From assembly GCA_964219345.1 (NCBI GenBank), contig CAXPPN010000006.1, positions 1-35,480 on the forward strand: a stretch of 35,480 nt of DNA, in the 5' to 3' direction. Shown here one piece after another: positions 23,555 to 32,770 of this stretch (its first letter is position 1; each line of letters begins with the position of its first letter). The notes under the pieces are model-generated. The model ran no database searches. It saw only the letters and a list, made by a program, of their open reading frames with translations, and was not told the origin of the DNA. A program made the translations under genes and the position numbers. Origin of the DNA: UBA3537 sp964219345. GTDB lineage: Bacteria > Bacteroidota > Bacteroidia > Flavobacteriales > Flavobacteriaceae.

Positions 23555-25327
23555 ATGACCAACATTACTCGACTTTTTGACTTTCCATATTATCAATTGG
23601 AAACCCACAATCTTGATGCTGCTCTCGTTAGTAAAAAAGATGGAGAATGGGAAAAAACATCAACAAAAGAATACTTGGACAAAGCCAACGCACTGAGCCG
23701 TGCTTTGCTAAAGCTAGGGGTAAAAAAAGACGAAAAAATTGCTGTAATATCATCTACAAATCGAACGGAGTGGTGTATTGTGGATATTGGTGTTTTACAA
23801 GTTGGTGCTCAGAATATCCCTATTTATCCCACAATTTCTTCTGAAGATTACGAATATGTATTGAATCATAGTGAAGCCACATATTGTTTTGTTTCTGATA
23901 AGGAAGTTTTGGAAAAAGTAGTGAAAGTTAAATCCAAAACAAAATTAAAAGATGTTTTTAGTTTTGATCAAATAGAAGGCTGTAAAAACTATACTGAACT
24001 TTTTGAACTCGGAAAAGATACTTCAACACAAGATGAAGTTGAAGCAAGAAAAGCAGAAGTAACAGAAGCCGATTTGGCCACTATTATTTACACATCTGGA
24101 ACAACAGGAAAACCCAAAGGAGTAATGCTTACTCACAAAAATATTGTACAAAATATTTTGGCTAGTATTCCTAGACTTCCACTAATGGAAGGCACAACTA
24201 GAGTATTGAGCTTCTTACCACTCTGTCATATTTTTGAACGTGTTTTAATTTACATTTATCAGCATGCGGGTGTTAGCGTATATTTTGCAGAAAGTTTAGA
24301 AACTATCGGAGCAAATGCACAAGAAATCAAACCCAATTTGATGAGTGTAGTGCCACGTTTGTTGGAAAAGGTCTTCAACAAAATCTATGCGAAAGGAACA
24401 GAACTCACAGGAATTAAAAAAGCACTGTTTTTCTGGGCAATTCGCTTAGGAGAACGTTTTGAACCTTATGGTGCAAATGGATTTTGGTATGAATTCAAAT
24501 TAAAAATTGCTCGAAAATTGATATTTAGCAAATGGAAAGCAGCTCTTGGTGGAGAACTTCACACCATGGTTTCTGGAAGTGCAGCATTGCATCCACGACT
24601 CTCAAGAATTTTCTGTGCTTCAGGGATGATGGTCATGGAGGGCTATGGTCTTACTGAAACTTCACCTGTAGTTAGTGTTGGTATGCATGCCAATAGTTTA
24701 TTTAAGATTGGAACGGTAGGAAAACCGATTTCAAATGTTGAAGTGAAAATTGCAGATGATGGAGAAATTTTAATCAAAGGTCCAAATGTTATGAAAGGGT
24801 ATTACAAAGACCCTGAACGCACAGCATCTGTAATGACAGGCGAATATTTTCATACAGGAGATAAAGGTGAAATTGACGCTGATGACTTCTTAAAAATCAC
24901 TGGACGAAAGAAAGAAATGTTTAAAACCTCAGGTGGAAAATATATCATTCCTACTCTTATTGAAAATGAACTTAAAGAATCTAATTTTATTGAACAAGTA
25001 ATGGTCATTGGTGAAAATCAAAAAATGCCAGCCGCACTTATTCAATTGAATTTTGAATTTGTAAACGATTGGGTTGATAAAAAAAACTATAGCATTGATA
25101 AAAACCCAACTTCAATTATAGCATCTTCTGAAGTTAGAGAACGCATCCAAATTGAAATTGACAAATGCAATAGCCGTTTTGGGAAATGGGAACAAATCAA
25201 AAAATTTGAAATCACACCAGATATTTGGTGTATTGAGGGTGGTCATTTAACTCCTACTATGAAAATGAAACGTAGCGTTATCATTAAAATTTATGATGAT
25301 TTAGTTCAAAAAATCTACTCAGACTAA
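23555..25327 (+). CDS. Long-chain fatty acid-CoA ligase (AMP-forming)
   Basis: A 590-residue acyl-activating enzyme that converts a free fatty acid, ATP and CoA into acyl-CoA, the entry step to beta-oxidation, probably at the inner face of the membrane. Motifs seen are the phosphate loop IIYTSGTTGKPKGVMLTH near 176-194, the LPLCHIFERV segment, GYGLTETSP near 362, the TGDKGEI motif and GRKKEMFKTSGGKYI with the conserved lysines before the C-terminal domain. The insertion with GIKKALFFWAIRLGERF and the length fit the FadD15/ACSL-like branch. It precedes the marR-fadNAE operon by 130 bases, with its own promoter, so it is functionally linked but may be separately regulated. No MarR-type palindrome was seen before it. 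Confidence 0.93.
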   Translation: MTNITRLFDFPYYQLETHNLDAALVSKKDGEWEKTSTKEYLDKANALSRALLKLGVKKDEKIAVISSTNRTEWCIVDIGVLQVGAQNIPIYPTISSEDYEYVLNHSEATYCFVSDKEVLEKVVKVKSKTKLKDVFSFDQIEGCKNYTELFELGKDTSTQDEVEARKAEVTEADLATIIYTSGTTGKPKGVMLTHKNIVQNILASIPRLPLMEGTTRVLSFLPLCHIFERVLIYIYQHAGVSVYFAESLETIGANAQEIKPNLMSVVPRLLEKVFNKIYAKGTELTGIKKALFFWAIRLGERFEPYGANGFWYEFKLKIARKLIFSKWKAALGGELHTMVSGSAALHPRLSRIFCASGMMVMEGYGLTETSPVVSVGMHANSLFKIGTVGKPISNVEVKIADDGEILIKGPNVMKGYYKDPERTASVMTGEYFHTGDKGEIDADDFLKITGRKKEMFKTSGGKYIIPTLIENELKESNFIEQVMVIGENQKMPAALIQLNFEFVNDWVDKKNYSIDKNPTSIIASSEVRERIQIEIDKCNSRFGKWEQIKKFEITPDIWCIEGGHLTPTMKMKRSVIIKIYDDLVQKIYSD

Positions 25328-25381
25328 TCTAAGTTTTTCATTTTATAATTTATTTTTTCTCTGTAAACTAAAATTATTTAA

Positions 25382-25422
25382 TATGCATGCATAATTTTTT
25401 TTTAATTTATTATGCACGCATA
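25382..25422. promoter_or_regulatory. Pair of palindromic operators upstream of marR
   Basis: TATGCATGCATA (25382-25393) is a perfect 12-bp palindrome. TATGCACGCATA (25411-25422) differs from it at one base. They are 29 bp apart start to start, close to three helical turns. Both are followed by A, extending the match to TATGCAYGCATAA. The second copy covers the place of the -33 element of the promoter whose -7 box is at 25434, so a bound regulator would block transcription of marR-fadNAE. The palindrome size suits a MarR dimer. Binding is inferred. Confidence 0.75.
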
Positions 25423-25433
25423 ATATAATTTTA

Positions 25434-25441
25434 TATATTTG
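25434..25441 (+). promoter_or_regulatory. -7 promoter box of the marR-fadNAE operon
   Basis: TATATTTG matches TAnnTTTG, 16 bases before the ATG at 25458, implying a very short leader. The expected -33 position (25411-25414) is inside the second palindrome and lacks TTG. Confidence 0.55.
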
Positions 25442-25457
25442 AGGCAACCAATTAATT

Positions 25458-25889
25458 ATGAAAGAAAAGACAATAGATTATGTATTGCGAACAACGTGGT
25501 TAGCGGTTCAAAAAATGTACAATGAAGAAGCATCAAAATTTGAAGCTACAATGGCCACGGCGTTTACATTATTGAGTATTGATCCAAAAAAAGGAACACC
25601 ATCAACGTCATTGGGACCAAAAATGGGAATGGAAGCTACAAGTTTGTCTAGAATTTTAAAAGTGTTAGAGGAACGTAATCTGATAAAACGAGAACCTAAT
25701 CCAGAAGATGGACGTGGTGTACTGATACATTTAACAGAGTTTGGATTAGAAAAAAGAGAGGAATCAAGACAGCGAGTTTTCACTTTTAATGACAAAGTGA
25801 AAGGTGAAATCGATAACGAGAAATTAAATCATTTTTATGAAGTTTCAGATATAATTTTGGATCTTATAAATGATAAAAAAATATTTTAA
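25458..25889 (+). CDS. MarR-family transcriptional regulator of the fad operon
   Basis: A 143-residue winged-helix protein. The recognition region reads TSLGPKMGMEATSLSRILKVLEERNLIKREPNPEDGRGVLIHLTEFG, with the wing marked by PEDGRG as in MarR proteins; helices at both ends would form the dimer interface. It is the first gene of a unit with fadN (17 bases downstream), fadA and fadE, and two palindromes overlap its promoter. The simplest reading is an autoregulated repressor of beta-oxidation released by a fatty acid or acyl-CoA, but the ligand and sign of control are inference. In Bacillus the comparable fadNAE operon is controlled by the TetR-family FadR, so the regulator differs while the enzymes are conserved. 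Confidence 0.9.
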   Translation: MKEKTIDYVLRTTWLAVQKMYNEEASKFEATMATAFTLLSIDPKKGTPSTSLGPKMGMEATSLSRILKVLEERNLIKREPNPEDGRGVLIHLTEFGLEKREESRQRVFTFNDKVKGEIDNEKLNHFYEVSDIILDLINDKKIF

Positions 25890-25906
25890 CAACCTACATA
25901 CCTTTT

Positions 25907-28300
25907 ATGAAAAAAAGAAAAATCAATAAAATTGCCATCATTGGTTCAGGGATTATGGGCAGCGGAATTGCATGTCATTTTGCCAATATTGGTGTAGAGG
26001 TACTTTTGCTTGATATTGTTCCGCGTGAACTAAATGACCAAGAGAAAAAACAAGGATTGACTTTAGATGATAAAGTTGTAAGAAATCGTTTGGTAAATGA
26101 TGCACTAAAAACTGCACTAAAATCGAAGCCCTCTCCTATTTATAGTCAAAAATTTGCACAGCGTATTACAACTGGAAATATTGAAGATGATATTGCAAAA
26201 GTCAAAGATGTTGACTGGATTATGGAAGTCGTTGTAGAACGACTAGACATCAAAAAACAAGTGTTTGAAACGCTTGAAAAACATCGTACCCCTGGCACAC
26301 TAATCACTTCAAATACATCTGGTATTCCCATAAAATTTATGTGTGAAGGCAGAAGTGAAGACTTTCAAAAACACTTTTGTGGAACCCATTTTTTTAATCC
26401 TGCACGCTACTTAAAATTATTTGAAATCATACCTGGACCAAAAACAGACAAAGCTGTTTTAGAGTTTTTAGATGGATATGGTGAACAATTTTTAGGAAAA
26501 ACATCAGTCATTGCAAAAGACACACCTGCATTTATTGGAAATCGCATTGGAATTTTTGGCATTCAAAGTTTGTTTCACCAAGTAAAAGAGCTTGGACTTA
26601 CTGTAGAGGAAGTTGATAAACTAACAGGACCTGTAATTGGGCGACCAAAATCTGCAACATTTAGAACCGTAGATGTCGTTGGGTTAGACACTCTTGTTCA
26701 TGTTGCCAATGGAATTTATGAAAATTGTCCAAATGACGAAGCACATGAACTTTTTAAACTCCCTGATTTCATCTCTAAAATGATGGAAAACAAATGGTTA
26801 GGGAGCAAAACAGGACAAGGTTTTTATAAAAAAGAGGGAAAGACAATTACTGTATTGGATCTCAACACACTAGAATATAGAGAAAAGAAACGTGCAAAAT
26901 TTGCTACATTAGAACTTACGAAAACGATTGATAATGTCATTGACCGTTTCAAAGTTTTGGTAGGTGGGAAAGATAAAGCTGCAGATTTTTATAGAAAAAA
27001 CTTTGCTGCAATGTTTGCATATGTATCTCATAGGATACCTGAAATTTCAGATGAGCTATATAAAATAGACGACGCGATGAAATCCGGATTTGGATGGGAA
27101 CATGGACCTTTTCAAATATGGGACGCTATAGGTGTTCAAAAAGGAATTGAAATCATGGAATCCGAAGGTCACTCACCTTCGCAATGGGTGTTGGATATGT
27201 TAGAATCTGGAAATTCATCTTTTTATACCATTGAAAATGGAGCAACTCTAGCTTATTCAATTTCAAATAAAACACAAGAAAAAATCCCAGGACAGGATGC
27301 CTTTATCATTTTGGATAATATTCGAAAATCCAAAGAAGTCTTTAAAAACTCAGGTGTAGTTATTGAAGATCTTGGTGATGGTATTTTAAACTGTGAATTC
27401 CAATCTAAAATGAACACCATAGGCGGCGATGTTTTGGCAGGGCTAAACAAAGCTGTGGATTTGGCAGAACAAAATTTTGAAGGATTAGTTATTGGAAATC
27501 AAGGGGCAAATTTTTCTGTGGGTGCAAATATTGGGATGATTTTTATGATGGCCGTTGAGCAAGAATATGATGAATTGAATATGGCAATCAAGTACTTTCA
27601 AGACACCATGATGCGGATGCGCTACTCCTCTATTCCTACTATTGCTGCACCACATGGAATGACACTTGGAGGCGGTTGCGAGCTTTCTATGCATGCCGAT
27701 AAAGTCGTTGCAGCTGCAGAAACTTACATTGGTCTAGTCGAATTTGGTGTAGGTGTTATTCCTGGTGGAGGTGGTTCAAAAGAAATGGCAATGCGCGCAT
27801 CGGATTCTTTTAGAAAAAATGATGTTGAACTCAATATTTTACAAGAATACTTTCTTACAATAGGTATGGCAAAAGTGGCAACTTCGGCATATGAAGCCTA
27901 TGACTTGGGTATTTTACAAAAAGGAAAAGATGTTGTGGTTGTAAACAAAGACCGTCAAATTGCAACTGCAAAAGCCTATGCAAAACTATTGGCAAATCAG
28001 GGTTATAGTATGCCTGTTCGACGAAAAGATGTAAAAGTTTTAGGAAAGCAAGCATTAGGAATGTTTTTAGTAGGTACAGACGCCATGCAAGCCAGTAAGT
28101 ATATTAGTGAGCACGACAAAAAAATAGCTAATAAATTGGCCTACGTTATGGCAGGTGGCGATTTGTCTGAACCAACAATGGTCAGTGAACAATACTTGTT
28201 GGATATTGAACGTGAAGCTTTCTTAAGTTTATGTACAGAACGTAAAACTTTAGAACGCATACAACACATGTTAAAAACAGGAAAACCACTTAGAAATTAA
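25907..28300 (+). CDS. fadN: Bifunctional 3-hydroxyacyl-CoA dehydrogenase/enoyl-CoA hydratase, FadN type
   Basis: A 797-residue beta-oxidation enzyme: hydration of trans-2-enoyl-CoA, then NAD-dependent oxidation of the 3-hydroxyacyl-CoA. The dehydrogenase part comes first: NAD-binding GSGIMGSG at residues 13-20, active-site His161 in GTHFFNPARYLK, then IGRPKSATFRTVDVVGLDT. The hydratase part comes last: GNQGANFSVGAN near 530, then LGGGCELSMHAD and GLVEFGVGVIPGGGG (about 584-622) with the two expected Glu. This order is the reverse of FadB/FadJ of Escherichia coli and equals Bacillus FadN; the end, HMLKTGKPLRN, is also nearly the same as in FadN from memory. It lies 17 bases after marR and 3 before fadA, in one operon. 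Confidence 0.95.
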   Translation: MKKRKINKIAIIGSGIMGSGIACHFANIGVEVLLLDIVPRELNDQEKKQGLTLDDKVVRNRLVNDALKTALKSKPSPIYSQKFAQRITTGNIEDDIAKVKDVDWIMEVVVERLDIKKQVFETLEKHRTPGTLITSNTSGIPIKFMCEGRSEDFQKHFCGTHFFNPARYLKLFEIIPGPKTDKAVLEFLDGYGEQFLGKTSVIAKDTPAFIGNRIGIFGIQSLFHQVKELGLTVEEVDKLTGPVIGRPKSATFRTVDVVGLDTLVHVANGIYENCPNDEAHELFKLPDFISKMMENKWLGSKTGQGFYKKEGKTITVLDLNTLEYREKKRAKFATLELTKTIDNVIDRFKVLVGGKDKAADFYRKNFAAMFAYVSHRIPEISDELYKIDDAMKSGFGWEHGPFQIWDAIGVQKGIEIMESEGHSPSQWVLDMLESGNSSFYTIENGATLAYSISNKTQEKIPGQDAFIILDNIRKSKEVFKNSGVVIEDLGDGILNCEFQSKMNTIGGDVLAGLNKAVDLAEQNFEGLVIGNQGANFSVGANIGMIFMMAVEQEYDELNMAIKYFQDTMMRMRYSSIPTIAAPHGMTLGGGCELSMHADKVVAAAETYIGLVEFGVGVIPGGGGSKEMAMRASDSFRKNDVELNILQEYFLTIGMAKVATSAYEAYDLGILQKGKDVVVVNKDRQIATAKAYAKLLANQGYSMPVRRKDVKVLGKQALGMFLVGTDAMQASKYISEHDKKIANKLAYVMAGGDLSEPTMVSEQYLLDIEREAFLSLCTERKTLERIQHMLKTGKPLRN

Positions 28301-28303
28301 ATC

Positions 28304-29494
28304 ATGAAACAAGCATACATAGTAAAAGCATATAGAACAGCCGTTGGAAAAGCTCCAAAAGGGCTATTTAGGTTTAAAAGAGCCGATGAACTTGGAGCAG
28401 AAACCATACAGCATATGATGAAAGAACTTCCAAATTTGGATGTATCTCGAATTGATGATGTAATTGTTGGAAATGCCATGCCCGAAGGATCTCAAGGACT
28501 CAACATGGCACGTTTTATTTCTCTTATTGGACTCAATAGTGTGGATGTTCCTGGTGTAACTGTTAATCGATTTTGTTCATCAGGATTAGAAACCATTGGA
28601 CTTGCGACTGCAAAAATTCAAGCTGGAATGGCCGATTGTATTATTGCTGGTGGGGCAGAAAGCATGAGTGCAGTACCGATGACAGGTTTCAAACCAGAAT
28701 TGAATTATGATACCATAAATTCTGGACATGAGGATTATTACTGGGGAATGGGAAATACAGCAGAAGCTGTAGCGAATGAATTTAATGTGTCAAGAGAGGA
28801 TCAAGATGAATTTGCTTTTAATTCGCATATGAAAGCCCTCAAAGCACAAGCCGAAAATCGTTTTCAAGATCAAATAGTACCTATTGAAGTTGATCAGACT
28901 TACGTTGATGAAAGTGGAAAACGTGCAACAAAAAAATATACAGTAACAAAAGATGAAGGACCACGAAAAGGTACAAGTTTAGAAGCACTTGCAAAATTAC
29001 GTGCCGTATTTGCACAAGGTGGTAGTGTTACGGCTGGAAATTCTTCACAAATGAGCGATGGAGCGGCTTTTGTTATGGTTATGAGTGAGGATTTGGTCAA
29101 AGAGTTAAACATAGAACCTATTGCTCGCTTAGTGAGTTATGCTGTTGCTGGTGTAGAACCAAGAATAATGGGAATTGGACCTGTAAAAGCAATTCCAAAA
29201 GCATTGCAACAAGCAGGCTTGAAACAATCAAATTTAGAACTTATTGAATTGAATGAAGCTTTTGCTTCACAATCTTTAGCAGTAATCAGAGCATTAGAAT
29301 TAAATCCAGAACTTATTAATGTCAACGGAGGTGCTATTGCACTTGGTCATCCTTTGGGTTGTACGGGTGCAAAACTCTCTGTTCAATTGTTTGATGAAAT
29401 GAGAAAAAGAGAAATGACATCAAAATATGGTGCAGTCACAATGTGTGTTGGGACAGGACAAGGTGCCTGCGGGATTTTTGAATTTTTAAAATAA
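28304..29494 (+). CDS. fadA: Acetyl-CoA C-acyltransferase (3-ketoacyl-CoA thiolase)
   Basis: A 396-residue thiolase that cleaves 3-ketoacyl-CoA with CoA to give acetyl-CoA and a shortened acyl-CoA, the last step of each beta-oxidation round. The acyl-accepting Cys91 is in NRFCSSGLETIG; His349 is in ALGHPLGCTGAK; the acid/base Cys381 is in MCVGTGQGACG. The sequence opens AYIVKAYRTAVGKAPKGLFR, normal for the degradative thiolase group. The ATG lies 3 bases after the fadN stop, so translation is likely coupled; FadN and FadA may form a complex as other trifunctional enzymes do (inference). Confidence 0.95.
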   Translation: MKQAYIVKAYRTAVGKAPKGLFRFKRADELGAETIQHMMKELPNLDVSRIDDVIVGNAMPEGSQGLNMARFISLIGLNSVDVPGVTVNRFCSSGLETIGLATAKIQAGMADCIIAGGAESMSAVPMTGFKPELNYDTINSGHEDYYWGMGNTAEAVANEFNVSREDQDEFAFNSHMKALKAQAENRFQDQIVPIEVDQTYVDESGKRATKKYTVTKDEGPRKGTSLEALAKLRAVFAQGGSVTAGNSSQMSDGAAFVMVMSEDLVKELNIEPIARLVSYAVAGVEPRIMGIGPVKAIPKALQQAGLKQSNLELIELNEAFASQSLAVIRALELNPELINVNGGAIALGHPLGCTGAKLSVQLFDEMRKREMTSKYGAVTMCVGTGQGACGIFEFLK

Positions 29495-29515
29495 TGTACT
29501 CAAATTTATTATAAT

Positions 29516-31312
29516 ATGGAAATAAAAGAATTATTGAGAGGCGGACAATATCTAATAAAAGAAACAGATTGTCAGGCGGTTTTCACTCCAGAGGATTTTT
29601 CAGAAGAGCAACTCATGATGAAAGAAGCCGTTAAAGAATTTAATGAACGTGAAGTAATTGCCCATCGTGATCGCTTTGAAGCCAAAGATTATGCTCTCAC
29701 CGAAGAAGTGATGCGTAAAGCAGGTGAACTAGGATTTTTAGGAGTTGCTGTTCCAGAAGCCTACGGTGGATTAGATATGGGATTTGTGTCAACAATGTTA
29801 GTTTGTGAATACATTTCAAGTGGAACAGGGTCTTTTAGTACTGCTTTTGGTGCACACACTGGAATTGGTACTATGCCCATTACTTTATATGGAACTGAAG
29901 AACAAAAATTAAAATATGTCCCAAAATTAGCTAGCGGTGAATGGTTTGGCGCTTATTGTCTTACAGAACCAGGCGCAGGAAGTGATGCCAATTCCGGAAA
30001 AACTACTGCAACTCTTTCTGAAGACGGAAAATACTATAGCATCACAGGTCAGAAAATGTGGATTTCTAATGCTGGTTTTTGTAATGTGTTTATTGTATTC
30101 GCTCGAATAGAAGACGATAAAAATATTACAGGGTTTATTGTTGAAAATGACCCTTCCAATGGGATTACTATGGGAGAAGAAGAACACAAATTAGGGATTA
30201 GAGCATCTTCAACCAGACAAGTGTTTTTTAATGACACAAAAGTTCCTGTTGAAAATATGCTTTCCGAACGTCAAAATGGATTCAAAATTGCAATGAATGC
30301 ACTGAATGTTGGGCGTATAAAATTGGCGGCTGCTTGTTTGGATTCACAAAGAAGAATTACAACCGATGCTATTGTTTATGCCAATGCGCGACAACAATTT
30401 AAAACACCAATTGCTGAATTTGGAGCCATAAAATCTAAACTAGCAGAAATGGTTACAAACACCTATGTTGGCGAATCGGCGAGTTATAGAGCAGCAAAAA
30501 ACATTGAAGACCGTATTGCACTTCGGCTAGAAAAAGGTAATACACATCAAGAAGCTGAATTAAAAGGTGTAGAAGAATACGCAATTGAATGCTCAATTCT
30601 AAAAGTAGCCGTTTCAGAAGATGTTCAGAATTGTGCTGATGAAGGAATTCAAATATTTGGAGGGATGGGATTTTCAGAAGACACTCCAATGGAGGCTGCT
30701 TGGAGAGATGCTCGGATTGCAAGAATATATGAAGGTACAAATGAAATCAACAGAATGATTTGTATTGGAATGCTAATTAAAAAGGCGATGAAAGGACATG
30801 TTGATTTGCTAGGACCAGCTATGGCAGTTCAGGAAGAACTTATGGGTATCCCATCTTTTGACACCCCTGATTATAGCGCACCTTTGTCGCAAGAAAAAGC
30901 CATAATAAAAAACTTGAAAAAAGTTTTCTTAATGGTTGCTGGAGCAGGTATTCAGAAGTTTGGACCGAAAATTGAAGAGCATCAACAATTGATGCTTAAT
31001 GCTGCCGATATTTTAATAGAAATATACATGGCAGAATCTGCAATTTTGAGAACAGAAAAAAACATTCAACGTTTTGGAGAAGAATCTCAAAAATATCAGA
31101 TTGAAATGAGTCAATTATATTTGTATAATGCTGTTGAAATTATTTCAAAAAGTGCTAAAAGTGGAATTATTTCGTTTGCTGATGGCGACGAACAACGCAT
31201 GATGCTTATGGGACTAAAGCGTTTTACAAAATATACAAATTATCCTAATGTTGCAGGACTAAGAAATAGTATAGCAGCAAAAGTGAATAAAGAGAATACG
31301 TATTGCTTCTAA
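29516..31312 (+). CDS. fadE: Acyl-CoA dehydrogenase, long (FadE/VLCAD-like) form
   Basis: A 598-residue FAD enzyme for the first step of beta-oxidation, acyl-CoA to trans-2-enoyl-CoA. The core has the family signatures AYCLTEPGAGSDANS and MWISNAGFCNVFIVFA for FAD and substrate binding, GRIKLAAACLDSQRR, QIFGGMGFSEDTPMEAAWRDAR, and the catalytic base Glu406 in IYEGTNEINRM. A C-terminal extension of about 170 residues after the core, as in mitochondrial VLCAD/ACAD9 and Bacillus FadE, is expected to help dimerisation or membrane contact. It is the last gene of the marR-fadNAE unit, 21 bases after fadA, and is followed by a strong terminator. The electron acceptor (ETF) genes are not in the window. 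Confidence 0.95.
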   Translation: MEIKELLRGGQYLIKETDCQAVFTPEDFSEEQLMMKEAVKEFNEREVIAHRDRFEAKDYALTEEVMRKAGELGFLGVAVPEAYGGLDMGFVSTMLVCEYISSGTGSFSTAFGAHTGIGTMPITLYGTEEQKLKYVPKLASGEWFGAYCLTEPGAGSDANSGKTTATLSEDGKYYSITGQKMWISNAGFCNVFIVFARIEDDKNITGFIVENDPSNGITMGEEEHKLGIRASSTRQVFFNDTKVPVENMLSERQNGFKIAMNALNVGRIKLAAACLDSQRRITTDAIVYANARQQFKTPIAEFGAIKSKLAEMVTNTYVGESASYRAAKNIEDRIALRLEKGNTHQEAELKGVEEYAIECSILKVAVSEDVQNCADEGIQIFGGMGFSEDTPMEAAWRDARIARIYEGTNEINRMICIGMLIKKAMKGHVDLLGPAMAVQEELMGIPSFDTPDYSAPLSQEKAIIKNLKKVFLMVAGAGIQKFGPKIEEHQQLMLNAADILIEIYMAESAILRTEKNIQRFGEESQKYQIEMSQLYLYNAVEIISKSAKSGIISFADGDEQRMMLMGLKRFTKYTNYPNVAGLRNSIAAKVNKENTYCF

Positions 31313-31339
31313 TGCATACGTAGTTTAGTTGGTTAGTTG

Positions 31340-31380
31340 AAAGCGCCTTCACACCCGTGGAGGCGTTTTCTGTTTTTTAA
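31340..31380 (+). terminator. Terminator of the marR-fadNAE operon
   Basis: A 13-bp stem (31340-31352 with 31357-31369) with two wobble pairs and the 4-base loop ACCC, followed by CTGTTTTTT. It is the strongest hairpin I saw in the window. Confidence 0.92.
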
Positions 31381-31392
31381 AAAAATTAGACC

Positions 31393-31400
31393 TATATTTG
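31393..31400 (+). promoter_or_regulatory. -7 promoter box of the M28 peptidase gene
   Basis: TATATTTG matches TAnnTTTG. It lies after the fad terminator and 39 bases before the ATG at 31439, which supports that start over the in-frame start at 31337 inside the terminator region. Confidence 0.5.
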
Positions 31401-31438
31401 AAACTCTTACATTGTTAAGTCCTAAAATCATAAATCTT

Positions 31439-32770
31439 ATGAAATTTAAACTTATTTTATTTATTTCTGTTTTGACAACCTCATCAATTTGGAGTCAAAA
31501 TCAAAGAGATTTATATCAAATAATAGATGCAATCAGTGCTCATCGTATCAAATCCGATATTAGAACACTTGTTGATTTTGGTACACGCCACACACTGAGT
31601 GATACCGTTTCAAAAACTCGGGGAATAGGTGCTGCTAGACGGTGGCTAAAAAATGAGTTCGAAACAATTTCCTCCGATTGTAATAATTGCCTAGAGGTTT
31701 TCTTTCAGAGTGACCTTGTAAAAAAAGGAACAAACGGACGAATTACAAAAGATGTAGAAATTGTAAATGTAGTTGCGATTCAGAAAGGCACCTTATACCC
31801 AAATCGCTACATCATTATGAGTGGAGATATTGACTCTAGAGTTAGTGATTCCAACGACTATAATTCAGATGCACCAGGAGCCAATGATAATGCCTCTGGA
31901 CTTGCTAGTACACTAGAAGCGGCGCGAATATTAAGTCAGTACTCATTTAAAAATAGTATTATTTATGTAGGGCTTTCAGGCGAAGAACAAGGACTTTTTG
32001 GTGGACAAGGATTAGCAAATTTTGCTAAGAAAAAAAACTGGGATATCATTGGCGTTTTAAATAATGATATGATTGGAAATATAAAGGGTGTGGACGGCGT
32101 AATTGACAACCGTTCATTCAGAATATTTTCTGAACCTATTCCACCTACTGAAACAGAAAAACAACGGCTATCAAGACGTTATTATGGTGGCGAAGTTGAC
32201 GGGATATCCAGACAACTTGCACGTTATATTTACAAAACGGTTAAAACCTATATGCCAGAAATGAATCCAATGATGATTTACAGGCTAGATCGTTTTGGAA
32301 GAGGTGGTCATCATAAACCCTTTTGTGATGCAGGATACGCCGGTATTCGAATTATGGAAACACATGAAAATTACACCCAACAACATCAAGACATTAGAAC
32401 AGAAAACGGCATAGAATACGGTGATACTTTTGAGCACGTAAATTTTGATTACGCTAAAAAACTAACTGCTGTGAACGCCATAAATTTAGCGAGTTTAGCT
32501 TGGGCACCCCCTGCTCCAACTGAAGTTAGCATTGGTGGAATTGTAGAACCATCGGCTAAGCTCAAATGGAATGCTGTTTCTGGCGCAGCCTACTATAAGG
32601 TCTATTGGCGAGATACAACGTCACCAACTTGGGATTACAGTAAAATTGTTTCAAAAAATTCTTTAATATTAGATGGATTAGTCATTGATAATTACTTTTT
32701 TGGAGTCGCTACTGTAGGGGAAAATGGGTTTGAAAGTCAAGTGGTATTTCCAAATAAAATTTTTAGATGA
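31439..32770 (+). CDS. Secreted M28-family metallopeptidase with C-terminal Fn3-like domain
   Basis: A 443-residue protein with a signal peptide (MKFKLILFISVLTTSSIWSQ). The peptidase core has the M28 order of zinc-site motifs: SGDIDSR, PGANDNASG (bridging Asp), GLSGEEQGLFGG (catalytic and ligand Glu), LNNDMIG (Asp) and GRGGHHKPFCDAG (last His). In the first motif the usual ligand His (GHxDS) is Asp. The last 85 residues (KLKWNAVSGAAYYKVYWRD and onward) look like a fibronectin type III domain. M28 enzymes are aminopeptidases or carboxypeptidases that free amino acids from peptides. Export to the periplasm or surface is expected; no T9SS C-terminal signal is visible. The permease gene begins two bases after its stop. 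Confidence 0.9.
   Translation: MKFKLILFISVLTTSSIWSQNQRDLYQIIDAISAHRIKSDIRTLVDFGTRHTLSDTVSKTRGIGAARRWLKNEFETISSDCNNCLEVFFQSDLVKKGTNGRITKDVEIVNVVAIQKGTLYPNRYIIMSGDIDSRVSDSNDYNSDAPGANDNASGLASTLEAARILSQYSFKNSIIYVGLSGEEQGLFGGQGLANFAKKKNWDIIGVLNNDMIGNIKGVDGVIDNRSFRIFSEPIPPTETEKQRLSRRYYGGEVDGISRQLARYIYKTVKTYMPEMNPMMIYRLDRFGRGGHHKPFCDAGYAGIRIMETHENYTQQHQDIRTENGIEYGDTFEHVNFDYAKKLTAVNAINLASLAWAPPAPTEVSIGGIVEPSAKLKWNAVSGAAYYKVYWRDTTSPTWDYSKIVSKNSLILDGLVIDNYFFGVATVGENGFESQVVFPNKIFR

Noticed and set aside
31337..31438. Upstream extension of the M28 peptidase by 34 residues
   Set aside because: The extra codons run through the fad terminator hairpin and the -7 box, and the resulting N-terminus would hide the clear signal peptide that starts at 31439.
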